Assembly (NCBI GenBank): GCA_041390145.1
Contig: JAWKQM010000005.1
Span: 62,001-126,000, forward strand
Length of the DNA stretch: 64,000 nt
DNA from: Gemmatimonadales bacterium
Lineage (GTDB): Bacteria; Gemmatimonadota; Gemmatimonadetes; Gemmatimonadales; GWC2-71-9
Reading direction: 5' to 3'
Under the pieces are notes generated by a model. It was not told the DNA's origin and searched no databases. It saw only the letters and a program-made list of their open reading frames with translations. Positions within the stretch are counted from its first letter, which is position 1. The number at the start of each line of letters is the position of its first letter. This document shows, one piece after another, positions 44,384-52,792 of the stretch. The position numbers and the translations under genes were made by a program.

Positions 44384-45532
44384 GTGTCCCGACACTCTCC
44401 CCTGCGGCTCGCAAGTTCGCTCTTCGCGGCCTCCTTTGCCAGTCGGCCCACCGCGGGTGCCTCGGCCCCGGGGCGGGTCAACCTGCTGGGGGAGCACACC
44501 GACTACAACGGTGGCCCGGTGCTCCCCTTCGCGGTGCCGCGGCGGACCGTGGTCCTCGCGGGGCCGGGGGAGGGATGGTCGGCGGTGTCTGCCATCGATG
44601 GCACCGCCCTTTCGTTCGATCCGGCGCTGGCCCCGGAGGGGCGGTGGACCGACTACCTCGGCGGCGTCTTGCGCGTGCTCCAGGAAATCGGTGCCGCACC
44701 AGCTGGCGCACGCCTCGCAGTGGCCAGCACCCTGCCGGTGGGTGCGGGGTTGTCTTCGTCCGCGGCGCTGTCGGTGGCGGCGGCCCGGGCCTGCTCGCAG
44801 CTGGCCGGGCGCCGGCTCTCCCGCGAGGCGCTGGCGGAGGTGGCCTACCATGCCGAGCACGACGTGGTCGGGGTGCAGTGCGGGCGGATGGACCAGATGA
44901 TCGCCGCCCATGCCCAGGCTCGCCACGCGGCCCTGATCGAGACGGGGGAGCGCAGCATCGTCCAGATTCCGTTCGACCTGCCGGTGCTGCTCGTCGAGAC
45001 CGGGGTGTCGCATCGGTTGGCGGACAGCGAATACAACCGACGCCGGGCGGAATGCGGCGCGGCACTGGAGGCGTGTCGGGTGGCGGGGGTGGAGGTGCCG
45101 GAACTGGCGGCGGTGCCGGATGGGGAGCTCGGGCGACTCTCGAAGGAGATGGAGCCCGTGCTCTTCCGCCGCCTTCGGCACGTGGTGCGGGAAACGGCGC
45201 GGACGCGCGCGGCGGCGCAGGCGCTCAGCGCCGGGGACGTCGCACGGGTGGGGGAGCTCCTGCTGGAGGGGCACGCCTCGATTCGGGACGACTTCGAATC
45301 GAGCTGCGGCGAGGCGGACCGCATCGTGGAGAGCGCGGCACGGCACGGTGCCTGGGGTGCGCGGCTGACCGGGGCAGGGTGGGGAGGCACGGTGCTGGTT
45401 CTGGCGTCGCCGGAACGGATGGCCCCACTCGCCAAGGCGCTGGCGGATGACTATCGACGCGAAGTTGGGCGGGTGCCCAAGATGTGGCGGGCGCGGGCGT
45501 CAAGCGGCGTCCGGGGGGAGCGGCCCGCGTAG
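44384..45532 (+). CDS. galK: Galactokinase
   Basis: A 382-residue GHMP kinase that phosphorylates galactose at C1 (Leloir pathway). APGRVNLLGEHTDYNGGPVL near residue 27 is the galactokinase signature, LPVGAGLSSSAALSVAAA near residue 120 the GHMP ATP motif, and LTGAGWGGTVLVL near residue 328 motif 3. GTG 44384 gives a normal-length N-terminus; frame is open further upstream. No other galactose genes are nearby. Confidence 0.92.
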   Translation: MSRHSPLRLASSLFAASFASRPTAGASAPGRVNLLGEHTDYNGGPVLPFAVPRRTVVLAGPGEGWSAVSAIDGTALSFDPALAPEGRWTDYLGGVLRVLQEIGAAPAGARLAVASTLPVGAGLSSSAALSVAAARACSQLAGRRLSREALAEVAYHAEHDVVGVQCGRMDQMIAAHAQARHAALIETGERSIVQIPFDLPVLLVETGVSHRLADSEYNRRRAECGAALEACRVAGVEVPELAAVPDGELGRLSKEMEPVLFRRLRHVVRETARTRAAAQALSAGDVARVGELLLEGHASIRDDFESSCGEADRIVESAARHGAWGARLTGAGWGGTVLVLASPERMAPLAKALADDYRREVGRVPKMWRARASSGVRGERPA

Positions 45533-45567
45533 CCCTCGGGCGCGCGCCATGATATTCTCCACCACCC

Positions 45568-45653
45568 GCCCGGGTGGCGAAACTGGCAGACGCATGGGAC
45601 TTAAAATCCCAAGGGGAGCAATCCCCATGTGGGTTCGATCCCCACCCCGGGCA
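45568..45653 (+). tRNA. tRNA-Leu (UAA anticodon)
   Basis: The 86-nt gene folds as a class II tRNA. Acceptor GCCCGGG (45568-45574) pairs with CCCGGGC (45646-45652). The anticodon stem TGGGA/TCCCA encloses CTTAAAA with anticodon TAA (45602-45604). A long variable arm (GGGGAGCAATCCCC) and the TTCGATC T loop follow. CCA is not encoded. It lies 35 bp after galK and marks the edge between core and accessory DNA. Confidence 0.97.
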
Positions 45654-45689
45654 CTCGGCAAGTCTTTTAATAAGAAATGGTTACACGAA

Positions 45690-45947
45690 ATGGGCCGCTA
45701 TGTACTGGAGCAGCCCGTCCACGTTCTTACCCCCCCCCGGGCCCGGCTTGGGCCCGGGTTTGGTGGCGGACGACTAGGGGAGAGTCCCGTTTTGGGGCGC
45801 CTCCTGAACAGCAATCCTCATAAGCCGTGGGACGTCGTTGCCCTAGGAGAAGAGATCCGGAAATTGCTGGGGGAATTCGTCGCGATCGCAGACCCGGCGT
45901 GCCTTAGCGGTTCGGTTGGTAGGGCTATTCCCGGTCAGCCACTCTGA
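45690..45947 (+). CDS. Hypothetical 85-residue ORF after tRNA-Leu
   Basis: An open frame with moderate coding character and no recognised family. The middle part NPHKPWDVVALGEEIRKLLG is helical and could come from a larger gene. The 5' part runs through the GC hairpin at 45736-45758, giving Pro/Gly-rich residues. It may be a remnant of an integrated element rather than a functional gene. Confidence 0.25.
   Translation: MGRYVLEQPVHVLTPPRARLGPGFGGGRLGESPVLGRLLNSNPHKPWDVVALGEEIRKLLGEFVAIADPACLSGSVGRAIPGQPL
45736..45758 (+). terminator. GC hairpin downstream of tRNA-Leu
   Basis: CCCGGGCCC (45736-45744) and GGGCCCGGG (45750-45758) form a perfect 9-bp stem with the loop GGCTT, followed by a short TTTGG. 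It could end galK/tRNA-Leu transcription, but the T-tract is weak. Confidence 0.4.
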
Positions 45948-45974
45948 TCAGACATCGCCAGCCACCTAACAGGC

Positions 45975-46152
45975 GCAGGCAGCCGCTGGGATAGGCGCCT
46001 TGGCATACGGAAAGCACTTTGGTGGGTGGTTGGCGGCTCCCCGTACCCGTACCTGCCTAGCGTGCCACCCCCAAGAGCCCGTCAAATACCCCGAAAAAGT
46101 CCAGTGGAAAAGTCCAGCCAAGCCCTTGTAAAAGTCCGGTGTGCAAGTCCAG
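45975..46152 (+). repeat. Left arm of long imperfect inverted repeat with AAAAGTCC array
   Basis: This sequence matches the reverse complement of 57161-57338 over about 175 bp with small gaps. Shared runs include GTCAAATACCCCG and 26 identical bases across two repeat units. Four units occur at 46095-46104 (AAAAGTCCAG), 46108-46117 (AAAAGTCCAG), 46130-46139 (AAAAGTCCGG) and 46143-46152 (GCAAGTCCAG); starts are 13, 22 and 13 bp apart. Units point inward, toward the efflux genes. The remaining gap 46153-46747 holds only the fragment, hairpin and operator listed separately. Confidence 0.85.
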
Positions 46153-46312
46153 GGTAGCCGCTCTGGACTCATCAAGGAGCCCGCTGGCGCCACCACCGCC
46201 TCCGGCACCGGCACCGCTTCCCGCTGGCACGGGACCTAGGCGGAACCTGCCTGCCCTGCCGAGCGCATCTCACCCCCCCGTCTTCTGGCGGTGCGAACTG
46301 GTGCTGCGACAC

Positions 46313-46474
46313 CTACGCCGGGACGAAACACCACCTCCTGTTACGACACCGTGAAATGACTGTGAACCCCAGCAGGGTGATCGACTCGACCCTCTGGATC
46401 ATCGGATCGCTGTTGAGAAGCAGGCATTCGATGGTGTGCTCCTTGGTGGCGTGCGGCTTCACGACGATGATCAC
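46313..46474 (-). pseudogene. Short coding-like fragment
   Basis: From GTG 46474, eight bases after a GAGGGAAG sequence on the minus strand, about 37 codons have strongly GC-biased third positions and read VIIVVKPHATKEH, then IECLLLNSDPMIQRVESITL. After GF the bias disappears and the frame ends at TAG 46313. It looks like the start of a truncated gene. I do not recognise the family. Confidence 0.3.
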
Positions 46475-46557
46475 CGGGCACTTCCCTCAGGGCTCAGTTA
46501 CACGACGCTCACCGCGGAATGCCGCGCCGCGGCCAGCGAGCCGGGGGAGACCTGAGC

Positions 46558-46618
46558 CACTCTCATTCTGGGCGGAGTACCGCCCCGAAACTCCGGGGCG
46601 TCACGCAGAATCAGAGTG
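46558..46618. repeat. 61-nt imperfect palindrome upstream of tetR
   Basis: The outer arms CACTCTCATTCTG (46558-46570) and CAGAATCAGAGTG (46606-46618) pair with one mismatch. The inner arms CGCCCCG (46581-46587) and CGGGGCG (46594-46600) pair perfectly. No T-tract follows, so it is not an obvious terminator. It could be a recombination or protein-binding structure. Confidence 0.6.
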
Positions 46619-46708
46619 CGTACCGGCCTGACAAACCAATCATGCGGGATTTCACGTCTCCTTCACGGTTTCTTCACGCCGGAGGAACCACATTGCCATC
46701 AAGTACAA

Positions 46709-46722
46709 AGTAACTAGTTACT
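46709..46722 (+). promoter_or_regulatory. TetR-type operator palindrome
   Basis: AGTAACTAGTTACT is a perfect 14-bp palindrome 25 bp before the TetR start. Its position at the head of the operon suggests that the regulator represses itself and the exporter genes. No clear -35/-10 pair with standard spacing was found around it. Confidence 0.7.
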
Positions 46723-46747
46723 CACATCTTCATCGAGAGCGTCACCC

Positions 46748-47407
46748 ATGGGATCCGTGCCCCGCCCAAAAGCCGCATCGAAAGCCAGCCCCAGCGCACG
46801 CAAACGGCCCTATGAGGCCGGCGCCACACGCCGGGCCCAGATCATCGCAGCGACAATCGCGATCATCGCCGAACACGGGCTCCAAGGGTGGAAGACGGCG
46901 GAAGTCGCCCGCCGGGTGGGGATATCTGAGCCGACGTTGTTTCGTCACTTCAAGAGCAAGCGGGGCATTCTGACAGCCGCGGTCCGGCATGAAACTGCCA
47001 CGCTGGAGACGATGGTGACCGAGTTCGAGGGAAAGGGCGATGCCTGGAATCGTGCAGAGGGCCTGGTCACGAGTGTTCTCACCTTCCTCGAGTCAACCGG
47101 AGGCGGGCCGCTGGTCATCCTGACCGGCCAGCTCTCGAGCGCCTCTGCATCCACGCGAAACGAAATGCTGAAGGCCCTCGGCGTCTTTCGACAGCGCCTC
47201 ACGATGTTGTTTCAGGACGCCGTGGAGGAACGGCACGCAGACGGCACCGTGCACCCCGAAGACCTGGCCGACCTCGCCATCGCGATCGTACAGTCCTCGG
47301 CGCTGCGGTGGGCCATGTCCAATCGCGCATACCCCGCCACGCAGCGGGCACGGGCGATGCTGCACGTCGCGCGCCTCTCCCTGGAAGCAGCGAGGAGGGC
47401 CCAATGA
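46748..47407 (+). CDS. TetR-family transcriptional regulator of the efflux operon
   Basis: A 219-residue repressor. The N-terminal helix-turn-helix region includes RRAQIIAATIAIIAEHGLQG and TAEVARRVGISEPTLFRHFKSKRGIL near residues 50-75. The C-terminal ligand domain is helical. It is the first gene of an operon in which each following gene overlaps or nearly abuts the previous one. In Escherichia coli the similar YbhGFSR exporter is likewise preceded by a TetR regulator, CecR/YbiH, so a drug- or xenobiotic-sensing role is a reasonable inference. Confidence 0.88.
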   Translation: MGSVPRPKAASKASPSARKRPYEAGATRRAQIIAATIAIIAEHGLQGWKTAEVARRVGISEPTLFRHFKSKRGILTAAVRHETATLETMVTEFEGKGDAWNRAEGLVTSVLTFLESTGGGPLVILTGQLSSASASTRNEMLKALGVFRQRLTMLFQDAVEERHADGTVHPEDLADLAIAIVQSSALRWAMSNRAYPATQRARAMLHVARLSLEAARRAQ

Positions 47408-48789
47408 TCCACTCGCCTTTCTGGAGGAAGCCACGGGGAATGGGGCTCCGCTTGGCTGGGGCGGTCGTGGCCATGGCTCTGGCCCCGTCCCCGGCGCCGG
47501 CTCAGTCGGACACCGCAGAGGCCACGCTCACCTTGTTCGACGCAGTCCGCCTGGCAATGGCTGACTATCCGACGGTAACAGCCTCCGCGCTCAGAGTTGC
47601 GGAGGCACACGCGGCCGTGGGCGAAGCGACCGCGGCGCGGTACCCCGCCGTGGCGCTCGCAGGCTCCGTGGTCCGCTACGACGAGCCCATGCTCGTCACC
47701 CCCATCCACGGCTTTGCCCCCGACCTGCTCCCACCGTTCGACGAAACCCTGATTCAGGGTGGCGCGACATTCACGTACACCCTGTACGACGGAGGTGCGC
47801 GCGGGTCCCGCGTTGGCCAGGCCCGCGCCGGTGCAGCGGCGGCTTCCGCCGGACATGCCGTGGCGCAGCAGGCGCTGGTGGCGCGCGTGGTGAACGCGTT
47901 CGCCACCGTCTTGACCCAGCGTCAAGTACTCGGCGCCACGGACCGCAGGCTGGCGGCCTTGCGAGCAGAGCACAGCCGCGCCAAGCAGCGAGTTGCGGCC
48001 GGGCGTGGTGCAGCGCTGGAAGTCTTCCGCGCCGACGCGTCCATCGCTGCGGCGGAGGCGGCACGGGTTCGGGTGTTCGCCGCACTCGACCTCGGAGTGC
48101 TGGAGTTGGCCCGGCTCACCGGCTGGACTGCCCAGCGCATCAGCGGCAGCACCCTCTCCGAGGTCGTGGTCGCTGACCGGGGCCTCCCGTCTCGGGAGTT
48201 CCTGGTCGGTCGCGCCCTCGAGGCCAACCCAGCGTTGGGCCAGACCCGGCAGGAGTTTCGAGCCGCAGAGGCCGGCGTGGCGGTCGCGCGAGGCGCCTGG
48301 CTGCCCGACATCAAGTTGTTCGGCGCGTACATCGATCGCGGCAGCGCAAACACCGACTTCGACGGGGAGTGGAGCGCGGGCGCAGCGCTCACGTACCCCC
48401 TCTTTACCGGCGGGGGGCGTTCCAGCCGGGTGAAGCGAGCCGAGGCGTCGCGCGGCGTGTCCGCGGAACAGGTTCGATTGGCAGAACTTCGTGTCGCCGA
48501 GGAGGTCGACCGGGCTGTGGCGCAGGTGGCGGAAGTGCGGGCACGGGCGGAGGCGCTGCGTCGGGCGGAGGTGAGCCTGGAAGAGGTGGCCCGAATCGAG
48601 CTGCTCGCGCTGGAAGCGGGAGCTGGGACACAGACCGACTACCTCAGGGCGGAGGCCGACCTGCTCGCCATCCGCGCAGAGCTCGCGGGCGCCTCCTACG
48701 GCGAGGTCGTCGCACAGGCCGAACTTGCCCGGACAACCGGTGCGCTGACCCCCGACTGGGTAGCGACCAATGTGGAGAGCACACCATGA
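47404..48789 (+). CDS. TolC-type outer-membrane efflux channel
   Basis: A 461-residue outer-membrane factor. A signal peptide (GLRLAGAVVAMALAPSPAPA then QS, near residues 14-34) is followed by two repeats of the OEP fold with long Ala-rich helices, for example TLFDAVRLAMADYP, QALVARVVNAFATVLTQRQVL and VDRAVAQVAEVRARAEALRRAE. GAALTYPLFTGGGRSSRVKRAE is the typical strand-to-helix junction in the second half. It overlaps tetR and the adaptor gene by 4 bp each, so the exporter has its own channel. Confidence 0.9.
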   Translation: MIHSPFWRKPRGMGLRLAGAVVAMALAPSPAPAQSDTAEATLTLFDAVRLAMADYPTVTASALRVAEAHAAVGEATAARYPAVALAGSVVRYDEPMLVTPIHGFAPDLLPPFDETLIQGGATFTYTLYDGGARGSRVGQARAGAAAASAGHAVAQQALVARVVNAFATVLTQRQVLGATDRRLAALRAEHSRAKQRVAAGRGAALEVFRADASIAAAEAARVRVFAALDLGVLELARLTGWTAQRISGSTLSEVVVADRGLPSREFLVGRALEANPALGQTRQEFRAAEAGVAVARGAWLPDIKLFGAYIDRGSANTDFDGEWSAGAALTYPLFTGGGRSSRVKRAEASRGVSAEQVRLAELRVAEEVDRAVAQVAEVRARAEALRRAEVSLEEVARIELLALEAGAGTQTDYLRAEADLLAIRAELAGASYGEVVAQAELARTTGALTPDWVATNVESTP

Positions 48790-49784
48790 GCACCAGAACT
48801 CGGATCGTCCTGATTTCTCTCCCCGTGCTCCTCGTCCTGGGAGGGGTTTCCTGGGTGCTGCTTCGGCCTCGTGCCGACGCCGAGACCGTGCTGGAAGCCT
48901 CTGGCACGGTCGAGGCCACCGAAGCACCACTTGGATTCGCCGCGACGGGCCGGATCGATTCGGTCTTGGTGCGGGAGGGGGAACGGGTCCGCGCCAATCA
49001 GGACCTCGCGCGGCTGGATCGCGTGGAGGTCGAGGCGCGCCGGGACCAGGCGGCCGCACAGGCGAGTGCGGCCCGAGCCCAACTGGCGGAACTCACACGG
49101 GGGTTTCGCGCCGAGGAGGTCGCCCAGGCCGCCTCCGCTCTTGAGGCGGCTGGCCGGCGGTTGGACGACGCCGAACAAACCCTGGACCGCACCAGGACGC
49201 TGCACACCGGGGGGGCCGTCAGCCAGGAGGCGCTGGACCGCGCGCAGATTGCCTTTGATATCGCCCGGAGCCAGCGCGATCAGGCGGCGGAGCAGATGGG
49301 GTTGATGACGGCCGGACCCCGCCCGGAGCGCATCGACGGGGCCCGCGCCATGGTCGCCCAGGCTGACGCCGCCGTCCGCGCACTCGAGGCTGCCCTGGAC
49401 CACCTGACCGTTCGCAGCCCCTTCGACGGCCTCGTCACGGCGCGCCACCGTGAGCCGGGGGAGATCGTCCCGCCCGGCGGCGCCGTGCTCACGGTCACAC
49501 GATTCGATGATCGCTGGGTCCGGATCTATGTGCCGGAGGACCGGATCGGAGCGGTCCAGATTGGGGCGCCCGCCACCATCACGGCGGACACGTACCGGGA
49601 CCGACGATACGGCGGGCAGGTCGTGTTCATCGCGAGCGAGGCCGAATTTACACCCAAGACCGTCCAGACCCAGGAGGAACGGGTCAAGTTGGTGTACGCG
49701 GTCAAGGTGCAGATCACGGATGATTCGCTCTACCAGCTGAAGCCGGGGATGCCGGCCGACGTCCGACTCGAGAGCCGCCCATGA
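48786..49784 (+). CDS. HlyD/YbhG-type periplasmic adaptor
   Basis: A 332-residue membrane-fusion protein. One N-terminal anchor (VLISLPVLLVLGGVSWVLL, near residues 8-26) leads to the lipoyl half-motifs GFAATGRIDSVLVREGERVRA and VRSPFDGLVTARHREPGEIV, separated by a coiled-coil hairpin (about 75-190). A beta-barrel domain (VRIYVPEDRIGAVQIG) ends in LKPGMPADVRLESRP. It links the inner-membrane ABC exporter to the TolC-like channel. Confidence 0.92.
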   Translation: MSTRTRIVLISLPVLLVLGGVSWVLLRPRADAETVLEASGTVEATEAPLGFAATGRIDSVLVREGERVRANQDLARLDRVEVEARRDQAAAQASAARAQLAELTRGFRAEEVAQAASALEAAGRRLDDAEQTLDRTRTLHTGGAVSQEALDRAQIAFDIARSQRDQAAEQMGLMTAGPRPERIDGARAMVAQADAAVRALEAALDHLTVRSPFDGLVTARHREPGEIVPPGGAVLTVTRFDDRWVRIYVPEDRIGAVQIGAPATITADTYRDRRYGGQVVFIASEAEFTPKTVQTQEERVKLVYAVKVQITDDSLYQLKPGMPADVRLESRP

Positions 49785-50716
49785 CCGAGACGTCAGCGGT
49801 GCAAGTCGTCGGCCTCGGGCGTCGCTTTGGGGCCGTCGTGGCGGTCGACGACTTGACGTTCGCGGTCGCGCCCGGTGAGTTGTTCGGGCTGCTCGGGCCC
49901 GACGGTGCCGGCAAGACCACGACGCTCAGGATGCTGGCCGGTGTGCTCCGGCCCACCTCGGGCGACGCGTTCATCAACGGGGTCAGCGTCGTGAAGAACC
50001 CCGAAGCGACAAAACACCAGATCGCGTACATGTCACAGCGCTTTGGCCTCTACGGCGATCTGACGGTGCTTGAGAATCTCACCTTTTACGCGGATCTGTA
50101 CGAGGTCCCCTACCATGAACGACCGGCCCGGATGGAACGGCTGTTCCACTTCTCGAACCTGGGGCCGTTTCAGCACCGGCTCGCGGGCAAGCTGTCGGGG
50201 GGAATGAAGCAGAAGTTGGGGCTCTCCTGTGCGCTGATTCACCAGCCCCAGGTGTTGCTCCTCGACGAACCGACGTTTGGCGTGGACCCGATTTCTCGAC
50301 GAGACCTCTGGCTCATCGTGCACGACATGGTGGCCCAGGGGGTGACGGTGGTCGTGAGCACGGCCTACATGGACGAGGCCGAACGCTTCGATCGCCTCGC
50401 CGTCCTGCACCAGGGCCGCCTGCTCGCTCTCGATTTCCCGAGTGCGTTGCAAGAGGCCAGGCACGGCGAGGTGCTCGCTGTGCAGGTCGATCGACCGCGC
50501 GCCGCGCGAGACCTGGCCCTCCAGCTGCCGTCGGTCCGGCGCGCGGCCATCTTCGGCGACCGGCTGCATGTGACCCTCCGCGACCGCGGCGAGGACGCGG
50601 AGCACCTCCGCTCCACGCTCACCAGCGGCGGGATGACGGTCACCGGCATCGACCCGATCGTCCCGTCGATGGAGGATGTGTTCATTGCCCTGGTTGCGGA
50701 AGGGAACGCGGCGTGA
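49781..50716 (+). CDS. ABC exporter ATPase, YbhF N-half-like
   Basis: A 311-residue ATP-binding protein. Walker A is GPDGAGKTT near residue 41, the signature is LSGGMKQKLGLSCALIHQP near residue 140, and Walker B with the catalytic Glu is VLLLDEPTFGVDP. The Asp in GPDGAGK is characteristic of the first ATPase domain of YbhF, while most exporters have GPNGAGK. It overlaps its neighbours by 4 bp. The C-terminal region after residue 225 is the usual accessory domain of drug ABC-2 ATPases. Confidence 0.92.
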   Translation: MTETSAVQVVGLGRRFGAVVAVDDLTFAVAPGELFGLLGPDGAGKTTTLRMLAGVLRPTSGDAFINGVSVVKNPEATKHQIAYMSQRFGLYGDLTVLENLTFYADLYEVPYHERPARMERLFHFSNLGPFQHRLAGKLSGGMKQKLGLSCALIHQPQVLLLDEPTFGVDPISRRDLWLIVHDMVAQGVTVVVSTAYMDEAERFDRLAVLHQGRLLALDFPSALQEARHGEVLAVQVDRPRAARDLALQLPSVRRAAIFGDRLHVTLRDRGEDAEHLRSTLTSGGMTVTGIDPIVPSMEDVFIALVAEGNAA

Positions 50717-51666
50717 CCGCCCGAGTCGCCAACGTGGCGGTCTCCGTGGCGGACCTCACCAAGCGGTTCGGTGCATTCACCGCCGTCGACCAGGTGTCGT
50801 TTCAAGTCGAACGGAGCGAGATCTTCGGTTTTCTGGGGCCCAATGGAGCCGGCAAGACCACCACGATCAAGATGCTCACCGGGCTACTCCTCCCCTCGTC
50901 AGGACATGGCACGGTCGCCGGCCATGACATCATGACCGACAGCGAGGCCATCAAGCACAGTATCGGCTACATGTCCCAGCTCTTTTCGTTATATGCAGAT
51001 CTCACGGTGGAGGAAAACATCGGGTTCTTCGCCGGCCTCTACGGGGTGAACCGGGCTCGCCGCGGGGAGCGACGCGATTGGGTGCTTGAGATGGCCGGGC
51101 TCACCGAGCACCGCGCCCGGTTGACCGGAGAACTCCCGCTCGGCTGGAAGCAGCGTCTGGCGCTGGGCTGCGCCGTCCTGCATGAACCGCCGCTGCTCTT
51201 TCTCGATGAGCCGACCTCAGGCGTCGACCCCATTTCGCGCCGGCAGTTCTGGGATCTCATTGACGGCCTGGCCGAGAGTGGCACCACCGTGTTCGTGAGC
51301 ACCCACTACATGGAGGAGGCGGAGTACTGCCATCGCCTGGCGCTGATGAACCGGGGTCGGCTCATCGCGCTCGACACGCCGCAGCGGCTTCGGGCCGGCA
51401 TGGTGGAGCCAATCCTGAGCATCCGCACCGGCGATGGCCCCCGGGCCGTCGAGGCGCTGCAGGGCGATCCCGCCGTGCTCGACACCGGCCTGTTTGGCCG
51501 CAACGTCCACGCAGTGGTGCGGGACCTGGCCGAGGCAGAAGCGGTGATCCCCGAGCGGTTGGCCGCACGGGGAGTGGAATTGCTGGGTCTGGCGCCCATC
51601 GCCCCCTCCCTCGAGGATGTCTTCGTGGCGTTGGTCCGCGCCGAGGGGGGGGCGGTCGTTGACTGA
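50713..51666 (+). CDS. ABC exporter ATPase, YbhF C-half-like
   Basis: A 317-residue ATPase with Walker A GPNGAGKTTTIKMLTGLL near residue 49 and Walker B LLFLDEPTSGVDP. The signature is degenerate (LPLGWKQRLALGCAVLHEP), the same Leu-Pro-Leu-Gly form seen in the second half of YbhF. With the previous gene it forms what is one fused protein in Escherichia coli, here split into two overlapping genes. GTG start within the preceding stop. Confidence 0.92.
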   Translation: MTARVANVAVSVADLTKRFGAFTAVDQVSFQVERSEIFGFLGPNGAGKTTTIKMLTGLLLPSSGHGTVAGHDIMTDSEAIKHSIGYMSQLFSLYADLTVEENIGFFAGLYGVNRARRGERRDWVLEMAGLTEHRARLTGELPLGWKQRLALGCAVLHEPPLLFLDEPTSGVDPISRRQFWDLIDGLAESGTTVFVSTHYMEEAEYCHRLALMNRGRLIALDTPQRLRAGMVEPILSIRTGDGPRAVEALQGDPAVLDTGLFGRNVHAVVRDLAEAEAVIPERLAARGVELLGLAPIAPSLEDVFVALVRAEGGAVVD

Positions 51667-51688
51667 GAGCCTGGGCGGCCTGAGCCGC

Positions 51689-52792
51689 ATGCGGTTGTTC
51701 GCCATTGCGCGGAAGGAGATCATCCAGCTCCGCCGAGACTCCCGGAGCCTGGCGCTGGCCTTCCTGCTCCCGGCATTGCTGTTGGTGCTCTTCGGGTACG
51801 CGATCACCTGGGACGTCACCGACGTCCGCATGGCCGTCATCGATCAAGACGCCTCCGCGAGCAGCCGGGCCTTGGTCGAGGCGTTCCGAGCTTCCGGATA
51901 CTTCACCGTCGACCTCCGCCCCGACCGCACCAGCGACCTCGGACCCCTGCTGGACCGCGGACGTGTGCAGCTTGGCCTGGTGATCCCCCCCGGCTTCGAA
52001 GCGGCACTGGGCGCGGGACGGTTGGCTCCTCTGCAGGCGATCGTCGACGGTAGCGACGCCAACACCGCCAGCATCGTCCTGGGCTACACCCAGGGAATCA
52101 CCCGGTCATTCTCCTCCCGGCTTGGGGTGGCTGAAGGGGCTGGGCCGGCTATCCAGCTGCAGAGCCGGGTCTGGTTCAACGAGGAGCTGCGCAGCCGCAA
52201 CATGATCGTGCCCGGCCTGGTCGCGGTGATCATGATGATTATCGCCGCCATGTTGACCTCCCTGACGATTGCGCGAGAATGGGAGCGGGGAACGATGGAG
52301 CAGCTCGCGGCCACCCCGGTCCAACGCATCGAAGTGGTCCTGGGGAAGCTGTTGCCCTATCTGGGCATCGGCCTGCTGGACGTGCTCCTGATCAGCGGGC
52401 TTGGTGTGGTGGTCTTCGGCGTGCCGTTCCGAGGCAACCCGCTCCTTTTCCTGGTGCTGAGCACCGCCTTCCTGGTCGGGGCCCTCGGCCTGGGGATGTT
52501 CATCTCGGCCGTCGCCCGATCGCAGCTGCTTGCCACCCAACTCGCCATGGTGGCCACGTTCCTCCCGGCGTTTCTGCTGTCCGGTTTCATGTACGCCATT
52601 ACGATCATGCCCGCTCCACTCCAGGCCGTGACGTACCTGGTTCCCGCACGCTACTTTCTCGTCGTGACCCGCGGGATCTTCCTGAAGGGTGTCGGCATCG
52701 AAGTCCTCCGGGTCCAAGGGCTCCTGATGATCAGCTTCGGCATCCTCGGCCTGGTGCTCGCGACGCGCGCGTTCAAGAAGGTGATCGAATGA
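51689..52792 (+). CDS. ABC-2 permease, YbhS/YbhR type (first)
   Basis: A 367-residue ABC-2 membrane protein. RLFAIARKEIIQLRRDSRSL leads into the first membrane segment (ALAFLLPALLLVLFGYAITW). A large periplasmic domain (about residues 45-175) and five C-terminal membrane segments follow, with the conserved WERGTMEQLAATPV coupling segment and RYFLVVTRGIFLKGVG near the end. ATG 51689 is used here; TTG 51659, overlapping the ATPase gene, is an alternative with a G-rich upstream stretch. Confidence 0.88.
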   Translation: MRLFAIARKEIIQLRRDSRSLALAFLLPALLLVLFGYAITWDVTDVRMAVIDQDASASSRALVEAFRASGYFTVDLRPDRTSDLGPLLDRGRVQLGLVIPPGFEAALGAGRLAPLQAIVDGSDANTASIVLGYTQGITRSFSSRLGVAEGAGPAIQLQSRVWFNEELRSRNMIVPGLVAVIMMIIAAMLTSLTIAREWERGTMEQLAATPVQRIEVVLGKLLPYLGIGLLDVLLISGLGVVVFGVPFRGNPLLFLVLSTAFLVGALGLGMFISAVARSQLLATQLAMVATFLPAFLLSGFMYAITIMPAPLQAVTYLVPARYFLVVTRGIFLKGVGIEVLRVQGLLMISFGILGLVLATRAFKKVIE

